Source: an uncultured Clostridia bacterium (GTDB lineage: Bacteria; Bacillota; Clostridia; TANB77; CAG-508). Taken from it: a stretch of 64,000 bases of DNA. Location of the stretch: contig CAKPLZ010000004.1 in the NCBI GenBank assembly GCA_934167835.1, positions 62,001 to 126,000 of the forward strand, given 5' to 3'. Position numbers and translations under genes: made by a program. Shown piece by piece: positions 39,303 through 48,598 of the stretch (the stretch's first letter is position 1; each line of letters opens with the position of its first letter). The notes under the pieces were generated by a model that saw only the letters and a program-made list of their open reading frames with translations, was not told the DNA's origin and ran no database searches.

Positions 39303-39482
39303 TTAACGTACGTACACTTTGTACTGTACGTTTCCACTCTCCACCATCACAAGGTCTGAGCAAATTTCCGAAATCTTGGTAGGAATAACAGAAACCTTAA
39401 CGTTCTCATTTCCACCCTTAATTACGAAAATACTACATCTCTTTCCCTGCTTCGGCTTTTCGGTAGAAATTGCACACAGCAT
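39303..39482 (-). CDS. 59-aa conserved-looking small protein, GC-richer than neighbours
   Basis: The ATG at 39482 has GGAGG 8 bases upstream; an ATG 15 bases earlier overlaps that ribosome binding site and is unlikely. The product starts MLCAISTEKPKQGKRC and looks like a small beta-rich soluble domain. Codon choice (AAG, ACC, GTG, CCG) differs from the AT-rich neighbours. A near-consensus promoter and a terminator make it an autonomous single-gene unit. No family is recognised. It could be horizontally acquired; no CGG codon is present to test its code. Confidence 0.65.
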   Translation of the reverse strand: MLCAISTEKPKQGKRCSIFVIKGGNENVKVSVIPTKISEICSDLVMVESGNVQYKVYVR

Positions 39483-39537
39483 TTTCCCGTCCTCCATAAG
39501 TGTAATAAATTTAAGCAAAATGCTTACTACAATATAT

Positions 39538-39566
39538 ATTATACACTTTTTTCCAGATAATGTCAA
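39538..39566 (-). promoter_or_regulatory. Consensus sigma-A promoter of the 59-aa gene
   Basis: A perfect TTGACA (39561-39566) and TATAAT (39538-39543) are spaced by 17 bases on the minus strand, the best sigma-A promoter in the window. Confidence 0.85.
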
Positions 39567-39603
39567 TTTTGGTGATTTTGGTTGAAAAATTAATTAATTA
39601 TTG

Positions 39604-40840
39604 TTATAGTTCAACTGTTTCATCTTTAATAAAATACTTTGTTCCAACCATTTTGTCTGGCAAATATTGTTGTTCTACAACATGCCCTGGGTAAAGATGT
39701 GGATACTTGTACCCGACGCCGTAGCCAAATTGACTCATTCCTTCTGCTGGCGCATTTCTTATATGCATTGGGATTTCGCCTGTGTCTTTTGTTCTTACAT
39801 CTTCTAGTGCCTTATCAATTGCCAAATATGCACAGTTTGATTTTTTTGATAGTGCCACATATATTGCAGCTTCTGCAAGTATTATTCTTGCTTCTGGCAT
39901 TCCAACATTTGCTGCAGCTTGCATTGCAGATGTTGCGACAACTAAGGCATTTGGATTTGCAAGCCCAACATCCTCAGCTGCGGAAATTACTATTCTTCTT
40001 GCCAAAAATACTGGGTCTTCTCCTCCATCTATTGCCCTTGCTAGATAAAATACAGTTGCATCTGGGTCGCTTCCTCTCATTGATTTTATAAATGCGCTTA
40101 TATTATCATAATGGCTATCACCAGATTTATCAAACATAGTTTTTTTCTTTCCCATACATTCTGCTGCAATTTCCTGTGTGATTTTTATTGTTCCGTCTTC
40201 ATCCATTTGTGTTGTTAAAACAGCAAGTTCTAGTGTATTTAAAGCAGTTCTAACATCACCACCAGATAATTTTGCAATTGCTTCTAAGGTGCTATCCTCA
40301 ATTCCTATTTTGTAATTTCCCAGCCCCTCTTTATTTACTAATGCATTTTTTAAAATTTTAAAAATTTCCTTATATGTTAATGGGTTTAGTTTTACAACCA
40401 TTGACCTTGAAATTAAAGCCTTATTTACTGAAAAATATGGATTTTCTGTTGTTGCGCCAATTAAAATTATTGTTCCATTTTCTACAAATGGAAGTAAAGC
40501 ATCTTGTTGCAACTTATTGAATCTATGTATCTCATCAATAAACAAAATACACTTCCCTGATGGGTTAAACAAACTATTTTTAGACTCCTCAACTGCTTGT
40601 TTTATATCTGCAACCCCTGCTGTTACCGCATTTAATTGAATAAACTTGTATTTAGTTGTATTACTAATTACTTTTGCAATAGATGTTTTACCACATCCGT
40701 GTTGGTCCCCATAAAATAACACTTGTTAATCTATCGGCTTTTATTGTTCTATATAAAATTTTATCCTTTCCTAAAACCTCTTCTTGTCCAACAAATTCCT
40801 CAAGCCTTGTTGGGCGAACTCTATGTGCTAAAGGCTCCAT
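39604..40840 (-). CDS. rarA: Replication-associated recombination protein A, with one CGG +1 site
   Basis: This 411-aa AAA+ ATPase of the RarA/MgsA group acts at stalled forks. It opens MEPLAHRVRPTRLEEFVGQEE. The Walker A GPTGCGKTS is reached only by skipping the C of an in-frame CGG at 40697-40699 (Gly48). Walker B is CILFIDEIHRFNKLQQD, sensor 1 is LIGATTENPYFSVN, and the C-terminal MgsA oligomerisation region ends GYKYPHLYPGHVVEQQYLP. A GTG four codons upstream of 40840 is an alternative start. The shift falls inside the P-loop, so unshifted product would be useless. Confidence 0.93.
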
Positions 40841-40869
40841 CTTGCTTTTCACCTACCCTTATTTGTATT

Positions 40870-40898
40870 ATTCTATAATAAAAACAAAAGTTTTGCAA
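40870..40898 (-). promoter_or_regulatory. Putative rarA promoter
   Basis: TTGCAA (40893-40898) and TAGAAT (40870-40875) are spaced by 17 bases on the minus strand, about 30 bases upstream of the rarA start. The remaining stretch to 41021 shows nothing else I can name. Confidence 0.55.
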
Positions 40899-41021
40899 GA
40901 GGGAATTTGAAATATTTTTGATATAACCACTTATGTTTATTTATCAACTTACATTTTGGGTGTTTTTTAGATTTAATTATTTAGAATTAAATTAACTATA
41001 ATTAAATAAGATAATAAAGTT

Positions 41022-41298
41022 TTACTCAAATAAATCAGAATGCGAACCTGTTCTGGACAATGTTAATGTTAGCATATCATCCTCTATAAGATAAATCAGC
41101 AGCCAATCCGGCTGAATATGGCATTCTTTAAAGCCGTTTAAACTTGCCACTTAAATAATGGTCCTTATATTTAGGTGGCAAAGTTTTTTCTTCCACTAAT
41201 ATTTTGACAACATCCTTCAGTTTCACAACATCATATCCTCTTTTTTGAATTAATTTATAATCCTTCTTAAATTGATTACTATATCTGACTTTTAGCAC
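41022..41298 (-). CDS. YafQ-family (RelE superfamily) toxin, with one CGG +1 site
   Basis: This 91-aa ribosome-dependent mRNA interferase has a GTG start at 41298 overlapping the antitoxin stop by one base. The family signature GKFKGFKECHIQPDWLLIYLIEDD followed by LTLSRTGSHSDLF (His, Asp and the RTGSHSDLF tail are catalytic-region markers of YafQ) appears only after skipping the C of an in-frame CGG at 41134-41136 (Gly55). The 277-base frame is exactly one base over a codon multiple, as expected. Toxin production would depend on the recoding event. Confidence 0.85.
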
Positions 41299-41567
41299 TA
41301 TTTATTCAACTCCTTAAACATTTCATCTACATCATCAAAAGTCTTGCTAATATTCTTTCCAGTTTTTACATCCTCTAATGTGTCAATCGTTTCTTTATTG
41401 AAATTTGGATTTTTTATTTCAAAAGGAATTCCACCATTCAATATAACTTGTGTTAAAAACACATTAATAGCATCACTAATTGATAATCCAAGTGAATTTA
41501 ATGTTTTTTCTGCTTTTTCTTTTATTTTAGGTTCAATTCTAACATGCAATGTATTTGTTCTAGCCAT
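41298..41567 (-). CDS. RelB/DinJ-family antitoxin
   Basis: This protein of about 89 aa starts MARTNTLHVRIEPKIKEKAEK and continues TLNSLGLSISDAINVFLTQVILNGGIPFEI. This is the ribbon-helix-helix DNA-binding motif and the classic RelB/DinJ N-terminus; the C-terminal part wraps the toxin. The ATG at 41567 (MARTN) has GGAGGTG upstream; the frame extends four codons further to 41582 but that start lacks a ribosome binding site. It is the first gene of the toxin-antitoxin operon and should autorepress via the operator at 41595-41630. Confidence 0.88.
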   Translation of the reverse strand: MARTNTLHVRIEPKIKEKAEKTLNSLGLSISDAINVFLTQVILNGGIPFEIKNPNFNKETIDTLEDVKTGKNISKTFDDVDEMFKELNK

Positions 41568-41594
41568 ATTTAACACCTCCATATAACTATTATA

Positions 41595-41630
41595 TGTATT
41601 GTATCACATTTTATATACAAAAGCAATACA
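41595..41630 (-). promoter_or_regulatory. Promoter and candidate operator of the toxin-antitoxin operon
   Basis: TTGCTT (41621-41626) and TACAAT (41598-41603) are 17 bases apart on the minus strand. The perfect inverted repeat TGTATTG/CAATACA (41595-41601 and 41624-41630) overlaps both boxes and is a likely ribbon-helix-helix operator. Confidence 0.65.
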
Positions 41631-41654
41631 AAATGTTGTTTATTGTTGACAAAA

Positions 41655-41674
41655 AAGAAGGATTGCTCCTTCTT
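41655..41674 (-). terminator. ruvA terminator
   Basis: A perfect 8-bp stem (41655-41662 with 41667-41674) is followed by six U on the minus strand. Confidence 0.85.
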
Positions 41675-41680
41675 CATAAA

Positions 41681-42277
41681 CTATTTTCCCAAAATTCCCA
41701 AAGCTTTTCTTATTATTTCTTCCACTCCTAAATTTTGTATATCTATTTTTTCCAATGCCTTATCTATTTCTTTTCTTGTATAGCCAAGTACTTGAAGTGC
41801 TGTGATTGCTTCTGTGCTGGTTTCGTCTTTTTGGATGGCCTGGGTAACTTTTTCGTTTTTGGTTATAGCTTGTTCTGTTTTTAGTTTGTCTTTTAGCTCT
41901 AGTATTATTCTTGCTGCTGTTTTGCTACCTATTCCTGGGATTTTTACTATTTTTGATACATCATTTGAAATTACGGCTAGAGCAAAGCTTGATGGTGTTA
42001 TGCTTGAAAGTATTTGTATTGCTGATTTTGCTCCTATTCCACTAACTTGCAAAAGTAGTTCGAACATTCTAAGTTCTTCGTTGCTTAAAAATCCATATAG
42101 GCTTATGTTATCTTCTCTTACATAATAATATGTATGTATTTTCTGTTTTTCTCCTACATCTGGTAGTTTATCTATTGCAGATGGGGACATAAATATTTTA
42201 TATCCCACTCCACCTGCATCTATTACTACATAATTATTTGCTTTATCTGCTAATATTCCATTTATATATGCAAACAT
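41681..42277 (-). CDS. ruvA: Holliday junction helicase subunit RuvA
   Basis: This 198-aa protein binds four-way junctions and loads RuvB. The N-terminal OB domain is MFAYINGILADKANNYVVIDAGGVGYKIF. Helix-hairpin-helix motifs are LLQVSGIGAKSAIQIL and IVKIPGIGSKTAARIILELKDKL, and domain III ends with the ALQVLGYTRKEIDKAL helix. Normal length. ruvB is not adjacent. It follows glmS at short distance. Confidence 0.95.
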   Translation of the reverse strand: MFAYINGILADKANNYVVIDAGGVGYKIFMSPSAIDKLPDVGEKQKIHTYYYVREDNISLYGFLSNEELRMFELLLQVSGIGAKSAIQILSSITPSSFALAVISNDVSKIVKIPGIGSKTAARIILELKDKLKTEQAITKNEKVTQAIQKDETSTEAITALQVLGYTRKEIDKALEKIDIQNLGVEEIIRKALGILGK

Positions 42278-42286
42278 ACTTCCTCC

Positions 42287-44125
42287 TTACTCTACTGTTA
42301 CTGATTTTGCAAGGTTTCTTGGTTTATCTACATCTAGTCCTTTTTCTTTTGAAATGTAGTATGCAAGTAATTGTAATGGTATTATTGATAATATTGGTGA
42401 TATTTCTGTACATATTTCTGGTATTTTTATTACTGTTTCAAATCCCTTGTTTTCTACATCTTGGTTTGTTATTACTATAATTTTAGCACCTCTTGTTATT
42501 ACCTCTTGAACATTACTTATTGATTTTTCAAGTAATGCTTTATCTGTCATTGTAGCAACTACTGTTACTCCTGTATCAATTAAAGCTATTGGTCCATGTT
42601 TTAGTTCACCTGAAGCATATCCTTCTGAGTGAATATATGATATTTCTTTTAATTTTAATGAGCCCTCTAAACTTACAGCATAGTCAACTCCTCTTCCTAA
42701 GAAGAACATATCTTTTTCTTTATATATTTTGTGGGCAATTTTCTTAACTGCAGATGCATTTTTCAAAACTTCATCTACTTTTGTTGGTAATTTTAACAAA
42801 TCCTGTTTTAATGTTTCAATTTTGCTTTTATCTGCTTTTTCTAATACTTCTGCACAATATATAGCAATTAAAGTTAGTATCGTTACTTGGGATGTATATG
42901 CTTTTGTTGATGCAACTGCGATTTCCGGTCCTGCATGAGTATATATTGAATAATCTGCTTCTCTTGTTATTGAGCTTCCTATAACATTTGTTACTGCTAT
43001 TGTTTTTGCTCCCTTTTCCTTTGCAAGTTTTAGAGCTGCAATAGTATCTGCTGTTTCTCCTGATTGACTTATATATATAGTAAGTGTTTTATCATCTACT
43101 AATGGGTCTCTATATCTAAATTCTGATGCAATATCTACTTCTGTTGGAATTTTACATAACTTTTCAAATAGATTTTTTGAAACTATTCCTGCATGCATTG
43201 CTGTACCGCAAGCTACTATGTAAATTTTGTTTATGCCACTTAAATATTCTTTTGTGAACATAAGCTCATCAAAGCTAACTTTTGAACTATTTAATCTAGT
43301 TCCTATTGTTTCTCTTATTGCTTTTGGCTGTTCATATATTTCTTTTAGCATAAAGTGTTCATATCCGCCCTTTTCAGCTCCATGGCTATCCCATTCTATT
43401 GACTTTGTTTCCTTTTTGATTTCTTGTAAATCTGTATTATAAAACTTAACATTGTTTTTGCTTAAATATGCTATATCAAAATCATTTAGGAAATAGAAAT
43501 CCTTTGTATATGAAAGAATAGCTGGAATGTCTGATGCTATATAGTTCTCTCCATGTCCTTTTCCTATAACTAATGGGCTATCTTTTCTTACAACTATCAT
43601 ATTTTCAGGCATCTTATTTGAAATTATTTCTAAAGCAAAACTTCCCTTTAAATCCATAATTGCATTTCTTACTGCTCTTAAAACTTTTAATTCATCATTA
43701 TTCTCATCTTGTTTATAATAATAATTAATTAAATTAGGTATAATTTCTGTATCTGTTTGTGATATAAAGTGATATCCTTTTGAAATTAAATCATTTTTTA
43801 ATTCATTATAGTTTTCTATAATACCATTATGTACAACAGCAAACATTTCATCATTATCAAGATGTGGATGTGAATTTTCTTTTGCTGGTTTTCCATGTGT
43901 TGCCCATCTTGTATGTGCTATTCCTACTGTTCCCTTTAAATCATTAATTCCAGGTAATTTTTCTAGGTTACTTACTCTACCCTTATCCTTTTTAACTTCA
44001 ATTCTATCATTCTCAATAACAGCAATCCCTGCTGAATCGTATCCTCTGTACTCAAGTCTTGTTAATCCTTGTATTAAAATTGGTGTAGCCTTTTTATTTC
44101 CAATATATCCTATTATACCACACAT
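42287..44125 (-). CDS. glmS: Glutamine-fructose-6-phosphate aminotransferase
   Basis: This 612-aa enzyme makes glucosamine-6-phosphate for the cell wall. The N-terminal Cys2 nucleophile is in MCGIIGYIGNKKA, the glutaminase domain has HTRWATHGKPAKENSHPH, and two SIS domains follow with ACGTAMHAG and ISQSGETADTIAAL. The C-terminus ends DKPRNLAKSVTVE, the invariant GlmS tail. The 150-base leader has a promoter but no glmS ribozyme core that I could recognise. Strong AAGGAGGT precedes the ATG. Confidence 0.97.
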   Translation of the reverse strand: MCGIIGYIGNKKATPILIQGLTRLEYRGYDSAGIAVIENDRIEVKKDKGRVSNLEKLPGINDLKGTVGIAHTRWATHGKPAKENSHPHLDNDEMFAVVHNGIIENYNELKNDLISKGYHFISQTDTEIIPNLINYYYKQDENNDELKVLRAVRNAIMDLKGSFALEIISNKMPENMIVVRKDSPLVIGKGHGENYIASDIPAILSYTKDFYFLNDFDIAYLSKNNVKFYNTDLQEIKKETKSIEWDSHGAEKGGYEHFMLKEIYEQPKAIRETIGTRLNSSKVSFDELMFTKEYLSGINKIYIVACGTAMHAGIVSKNLFEKLCKIPTEVDIASEFRYRDPLVDDKTLTIYISQSGETADTIAALKLAKEKGAKTIAVTNVIGSSITREADYSIYTHAGPEIAVASTKAYTSQVTILTLIAIYCAEVLEKADKSKIETLKQDLLKLPTKVDEVLKNASAVKKIAHKIYKEKDMFFLGRGVDYAVSLEGSLKLKEISYIHSEGYASGELKHGPIALIDTGVTVVATMTDKALLEKSISNVQEVITRGAKIIVITNQDVENKGFETVIKIPEICTEISPILSIIPLQLLAYYISKEKGLDVDKPRNLAKSVTVE

Positions 44126-44209
44126 AAAGTACCTCCTTTTAGAAATTTATATCAACAAAATTTCTTTCAAAACTTAAGCTATCTAAAAAATTAAATAACT
44201 ATGTTGTGT

Positions 44210-44238
44210 ATTATAATATATATGAAAACATTTTGCAA
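44210..44238 (-). promoter_or_regulatory. glmS sigma-A promoter
   Basis: TTGCAA (44233-44238) and perfect TATAAT (44210-44215) are spaced by 17 bases on the minus strand. Confidence 0.75.
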
Positions 44239-44277
44239 GTGTTCCTTTGAGTTTTTCATCTAGCTTTAAAATGTTTC

Positions 44278-45639
44278 CTACTTTATTTTCAAATAACTCA
44301 TTGCCTCATATATATTCTTTACTCCAACTATCTCTATTTTATATGTATCCTTTAGCTGTTTTTTATTATTCATAGGTATTATACACGTTTTAAACCCTAG
44401 TTTTTCCGCTTCTTTTATTCTTTTTTCTATCATATTTACACTTCTAACTTCCCCTGTTAAACCTACTTCTCCAATAGCTATTGTTTCTTTTGGTATTGGT
44501 ATATTTTTGTAGCTTGATGCTGCGGCTAGGATTATTCCTAGGTCTAGGGCTGGTTCGTTTATTTTTATTCCGCCTACTATGTTTAAATATACATCTTGAT
44601 TTCCAAATGGCATTCCTACTATTTTTTCTAATACTGCAATTAAAAGTGTTAATCTATTATAATCTATTCCATTTGCGGTTCTTCTTGGGAAACCAAATAT
44701 TGTTCCGTGATGTTAGTGCCTGTAATTCTACTAAAATAGTTCTTGTTCCTTCTAAGCTTGCAACTACTATTGAACCTGGTGGGTTATCCTCTCGTTCTCC
44801 AAGCAAAACAGAAGACGGATTAGTTATTTCTACCATTCCTTTTTCCTGCATTTCAAACATTCCAATTTCATTTGTTGACCCGAATCTATTTTTTACACCT
44901 CTTAATATTCTATATGAAAAATATCTTTCCCCTTCTAGATATAAAACTGTATCTACCATGTGTTCTAAAACTCTTGGTCCTGCTATATTTCCGGTCTTTT
45001 GTTACATGTCCTATTATTATGGTAGTTATTTTTTGTTCTTTACATGTTCTCATTATCCTTGCTGTTATTTCTCTTACTTGGCTTACACTTCCTGGGCTTG
45101 AAGTTATGTCATCAGAATACATTGTTTGAATAGAATCTATTATAACCAATTTTGGATTAGTTCTTTGAATAGCATCTTCTATTAACTCCATATCAGTTTC
45201 GCCTAAGAATAATATATCTTGGTTGTTTATTCCTAACCTATCTGCTCTTAACTTTATTTGTTCTGCTGATTCTTCTCCTGAAACATATAAAACCTTGCCT
45301 TCTCCTTTTACTTTATCACATATCTGCAAAATTAATGTTGATTTACCTATTCCAGGTTCTCCGACCTAGCAATGTTAAAGAACCTTTTACAAGACCTCCT
45401 CCAAGCACTCTATCTAGCTCTTCAAAACCTGTTTCTGTTCTTTTTATATCTTGTTTTTGTATGCTGGTTAAAACAGTAGGTTCATGCCTTTCTTTCACTG
45501 TTGTTTTTCCTGATGATTTTGTTTGAGCTTTTTCTTCATAGCATGTATTCCACTCATTACATGCTGGGCACTTTCCAAACCATTTAGGTGATTCATTTCC
45601 ACAATTGCTACATACAAATACTGTAGTTACCTTTGCCAC
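44278..45639 (-). CDS. radA: DNA repair protein RadA, with three CGG +1 sites
   Basis: This 452-aa RecA-like branch-migration ATPase has a C4 zinc finger (VCSNCGNESPKWFGKCPACNEW), a P-loop LLGGEPGIGKSTLILQI, the KNRFGSTNEIGMFEM motif (RadA KNRFG) and a C-terminal Lon-like domain (GGIKINEPALDLGIILAAASSY). The gene needs three +1 skips, each at an in-frame CGG: 45361-45363 (Gly93 in the P-loop region), 44991-44993 (Gly216 in TKDGNIAGPRVLEHM) and 44705-44707 (Gly311 in LTSGTIFGFPRRT). The region length is exactly three bases over a codon multiple. Three independent sites hitting only GGN codons argue against random decay. Confidence 0.93.
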
Positions 45640-45660
45640 TAAAACTCTCTCCTTTCAAAA

Positions 45661-45690
45661 TAGGGAACGACAACAAAAATCGTTCCCTAT
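45661..45690 (-). terminator. ftsH terminator
   Basis: A 9-bp GC-containing stem with AGGGAACGA arms surrounds a 9-base loop and is followed by TTTT on the minus strand. Confidence 0.8.
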
Positions 45691-45693
45691 AAA

Positions 45694-47481
45694 TTAATCA
45701 TTAAAAATTCTTGCAAATTCTTCTGATGTAATTGTTTCTTTTTCAAGTAATTTTTGTGCAACAGCATGAAGTTTATCCATGTGTGCTAGTATTAACTCTT
45801 GTGCATTCTTATATGCCGTATCAATTAATGTTTTTACTTCAACACCTATTACATCCTCAATGTTATTTCCAAATACTTGAAGTTCATATTGTTCTTTTGC
45901 TTCTAAGTTTATTGGACCTATTCTATCGCTCATTCCGTATTTTTTTACCATGTCTTTTGCAATTTCCGTTGCAACTTCTATATCATTACTTGCTCCTGTT
46001 GAAATATCATTTAATGCTATTTTTTCTGCTGCTCTTCCTCCAAGTAAGGCAATTAGTTTTTCTTCCATTTCTGTTCTTGAAATGTAGTATTTATCCTCAT
46101 TTGTTTTATACATTGTATATCCACCTGCTAAGCCTCTTGGAATTATTGATATTTCCTTTACATCTTGCTGTGTTTCTAGATATTTGCTTACAATTGCATG
46201 TCCAGCTTCATGATATGCTGTTAATTTCTTATCTTTATCTGAAATTATTCTACTATTTTTTTGTAATCCAACTGTTACTTTTTTTACGGCTTCTTCTAAA
46301 TCATCCATAACTATTTTTTCATGATGTCTTGTTGTTGCAATTATTGCTGCTTCATTTAGAACATTTGCAAGTTCTGCGCCAGTAAATCCTGCTGTATCTG
46401 TTGCTATATCTTTTAAATTTATGTCATCTCCTAAAGGTTTATTTGCTGAGTGAATTTTTAGAATTTCTTCTCTTCCTCTTGCATCTGGAACAGCGATTGT
46501 TATTTGTCTATCAAATCTTCCTGGTCTTAGCAATGCTTTATCTAGCATTTCTGGTCTATTTGTTGCAGCAAGTACTATAACTGTCTCATCTGTGTTAAAC
46601 CCATCCATTTCAACAAGTAATTGATTTAATGTTTGATTATTTTCAGATTCCGCTCCACTGCCACCTGTTCTTCTTGCTCCTATTGCATCAATTTCATCAA
46701 TGAAAACTATACATGGTGATACTCTTTTTGCTTTTTCAAATAATTTTCTTACTCTTGATGCTCCAAGTCCTGCAAACATTTCAATAAATTCTGAACCACT
46801 CATTGAAATAAATGGAACTCCTGCTTCTCCTGCAATAGCCTTAGCAATTAGAGTTTTTCCTGTACCTGGTTTACCATAAAGAAGAATTCCTCTTGGTATT
46901 TTTGCTCCCATTTCTTGGAATTTTTTTGGTTCTTTTAGAAAATTAACTATTTCGATTAATTCATTTTTTTCTTCATCTAAACCTGCCACATCTTTAAATG
47001 TAATATTTGTTTTCTCACTTTCTGCATCATAAACTTTTCCTTTATCGCCTAAGCCTTGCATTTTTAGTATTACTACAAATAATGCAACTATCATTAATGT
47101 TGGCAATAAATTTATAAACATTGTAGAAATTTTTACTAGTATACTGGTTGGTTTTTGCACCAAATTTAGCCCATTTCCAGCCTGTTTCTTTTCTTGTACA
47201 AATTCTATGAAAGCTTGTGTATTTGGAATTACTGCATTTTTCTTTTCCTCAACATTTTTCAATTTTACTTTAATTGAAGTGCTTCCAACTGTCATTTCTA
47301 TTTCTTCAACTGCATTTTCTTCGATTTTAGTAATAAGTTCTGTGTATGATATTTCTTTTTCAGAACTGTTATTGTTTTTGTTTAACATACCAAATGTTAT
47401 TATCAAAACTGCTAATATTGTAATTATTGTAAATATAGTATAATAAATTTTATCTTTATTGTTGTTATTTTTATCTTTCAT
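45694..47481 (-). CDS. ftsH: ATP-dependent zinc metalloprotease FtsH
   Basis: This 595-aa membrane AAA+ protease has two N-terminal spans flanking an extracytoplasmic segment (IIT...FGML near residue 15-35 and TMFINLLPTLMIVALFVVILK). The Walker A is GKPGTGKT (Lys where most FtsH have Pro), Walker B is PCIVFIDEIDAIG, SRH is RPEMLDKALLRPGRFDR, and the zinc site is HEAGHA with a downstream Asp. It degrades misfolded membrane proteins. Its ATG overlaps the stop of alr (TAATG), so the two are translationally coupled. Confidence 0.95.
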   Translation of the reverse strand: MKDKNNNNKDKIYYTIFTIITILAVLIITFGMLNKNNNSSEKEISYTELITKIEENAVEEIEMTVGSTSIKVKLKNVEEKKNAVIPNTQAFIEFVQEKKQAGNGLNLVQKPTSILVKISTMFINLLPTLMIVALFVVILKMQGLGDKGKVYDAESEKTNITFKDVAGLDEEKNELIEIVNFLKEPKKFQEMGAKIPRGILLYGKPGTGKTLIAKAIAGEAGVPFISMSGSEFIEMFAGLGASRVRKLFEKAKRVSPCIVFIDEIDAIGARRTGGSGAESENNQTLNQLLVEMDGFNTDETVIVLAATNRPEMLDKALLRPGRFDRQITIAVPDARGREEILKIHSANKPLGDDINLKDIATDTAGFTGAELANVLNEAAIIATTRHHEKIVMDDLEEAVKKVTVGLQKNSRIISDKDKKLTAYHEAGHAIVSKYLETQQDVKEISIIPRGLAGGYTMYKTNEDKYYISRTEMEEKLIALLGGRAAEKIALNDISTGASNDIEVATEIAKDMVKKYGMSDRIGPINLEAKEQYELQVFGNNIEDVIGVEVKTLIDTAYKNAQELILAHMDKLHAVAQKLLEKETITSEEFARIFND

Positions 47482-48597
47482 TATTTATACTCCCTTCTTA
47501 TCCTTGAATCTATATAAAGTGGATTAACTGTAAGTGTAGCAATATCTCCAACTCTTATATTTTCATCTGTTACATCAACCAAAACATGATATGTTCCGAA
47601 CTGTTCCTATTATATCATATCTTTTTTCATTTATTACTGCTGTAAGTTTCTGTTTTATAAATAACGCTTTAATTTGTTGATAAATTCTTCCTAATTTATC
47701 TCTTACCCTAAACATATCTACCTTAGGGCCTACATTATATCCTTCTGCTGTTCCTATCTGCAAAACTGCAATTTTAGTTTCTCTTTTTGTTTTAAATGTA
47801 CTTAAATAGCTTACAGTAAAATCTTTTGGAAGTGTTCTTATTTCTGCAACATTTAAATTTAGTTCACCTATTTTTTTTAGCCCAATATTTTCTTCAGCGC
47901 ACACTCTTCCAGTAAAAGCAGAACCAATTCTCGCAGCATTTAAACACATTTCCGGATAGTTTAAAATAGCTGGTGAGTTACATATATGTTTTAAATCTAT
48001 ATTAATATTATTTTTCTCTAAATATGTCAAAACTTCTTTAAATCTTGTATATTGCATTAATGTTTGTTTATTATTTTTATAATATGCCATTGAAAAATGT
48101 GAGAATATTCCTTCAACTTTTATGTTATTTTTAACTAGTTCATTAATTGTTTCAAGGATGACATTTTTATCACTATACAAAAATCCATATCTTCCAAATC
48201 CTGTATCAATTTTTATATGAGCTTTTATATTATATCCCTTTTTGGATAAATCATTTGCAATATTACTATTAACTTTTGAGTCTATTGTTATTATAATGTC
48301 ATTTTGAACTGCTATTTCCATATCTTTGTTAGTATTTAATGGTGACAATAATAATATATGTGCATTTATGCTTTGTTTTTTTAGTTCTAAAGCTTCTTCT
48401 AGTGTTGCAACTGCTAGATACTGTATACCGTTTTGAACTAAAAAATTTGAATATTCTGCTAAACCTAAGCCATAGCCATTTGCCTTAACTACTGCAATAA
48501 TAGTATAATTCGAATTGTTTGAAATTTTTTTTGTGTATTCTTTAATTTTATTAATATTATGTCTTAAATCATCTTTATTTACAACTAATTGCTTCAA
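47481..48597 (-). CDS. alr: Alanine racemase, with one CGG +1 site
   Basis: This 371-aa PLP enzyme makes D-alanine. The PLP lysine lies in IIAVVKANGYGLGLAEYS, followed by KIDTGFGRYGF and the C-terminal catalytic region NAARIGSAFTG. The C-terminal barrel is completed only by skipping the C of an in-frame CGG at 47596-47598 (Gly334), giving IGTVGTYHVLVDVTDENIRVGDIATL, which matches the family end except that MDQ after GTVG is replaced. The full frame stops at 47481-47483. Some substrate-loop residues differ from typical Alr, so a related amino-acid racemase is possible. Confidence 0.85.
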
Positions 48598-48598
48598 A

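Noticed and set aside
39483..39566. Extended 87-aa version of the 59-aa gene
   Set aside because: The extension would begin at the -35 box of a consensus promoter, and the strong GGAGG lies before the ATG at 39482.
44126..44277. glmS ribozyme upstream of glmS
   Set aside because: The 150-base leader is AT-rich with a promoter, and the conserved ribozyme core could not be found.
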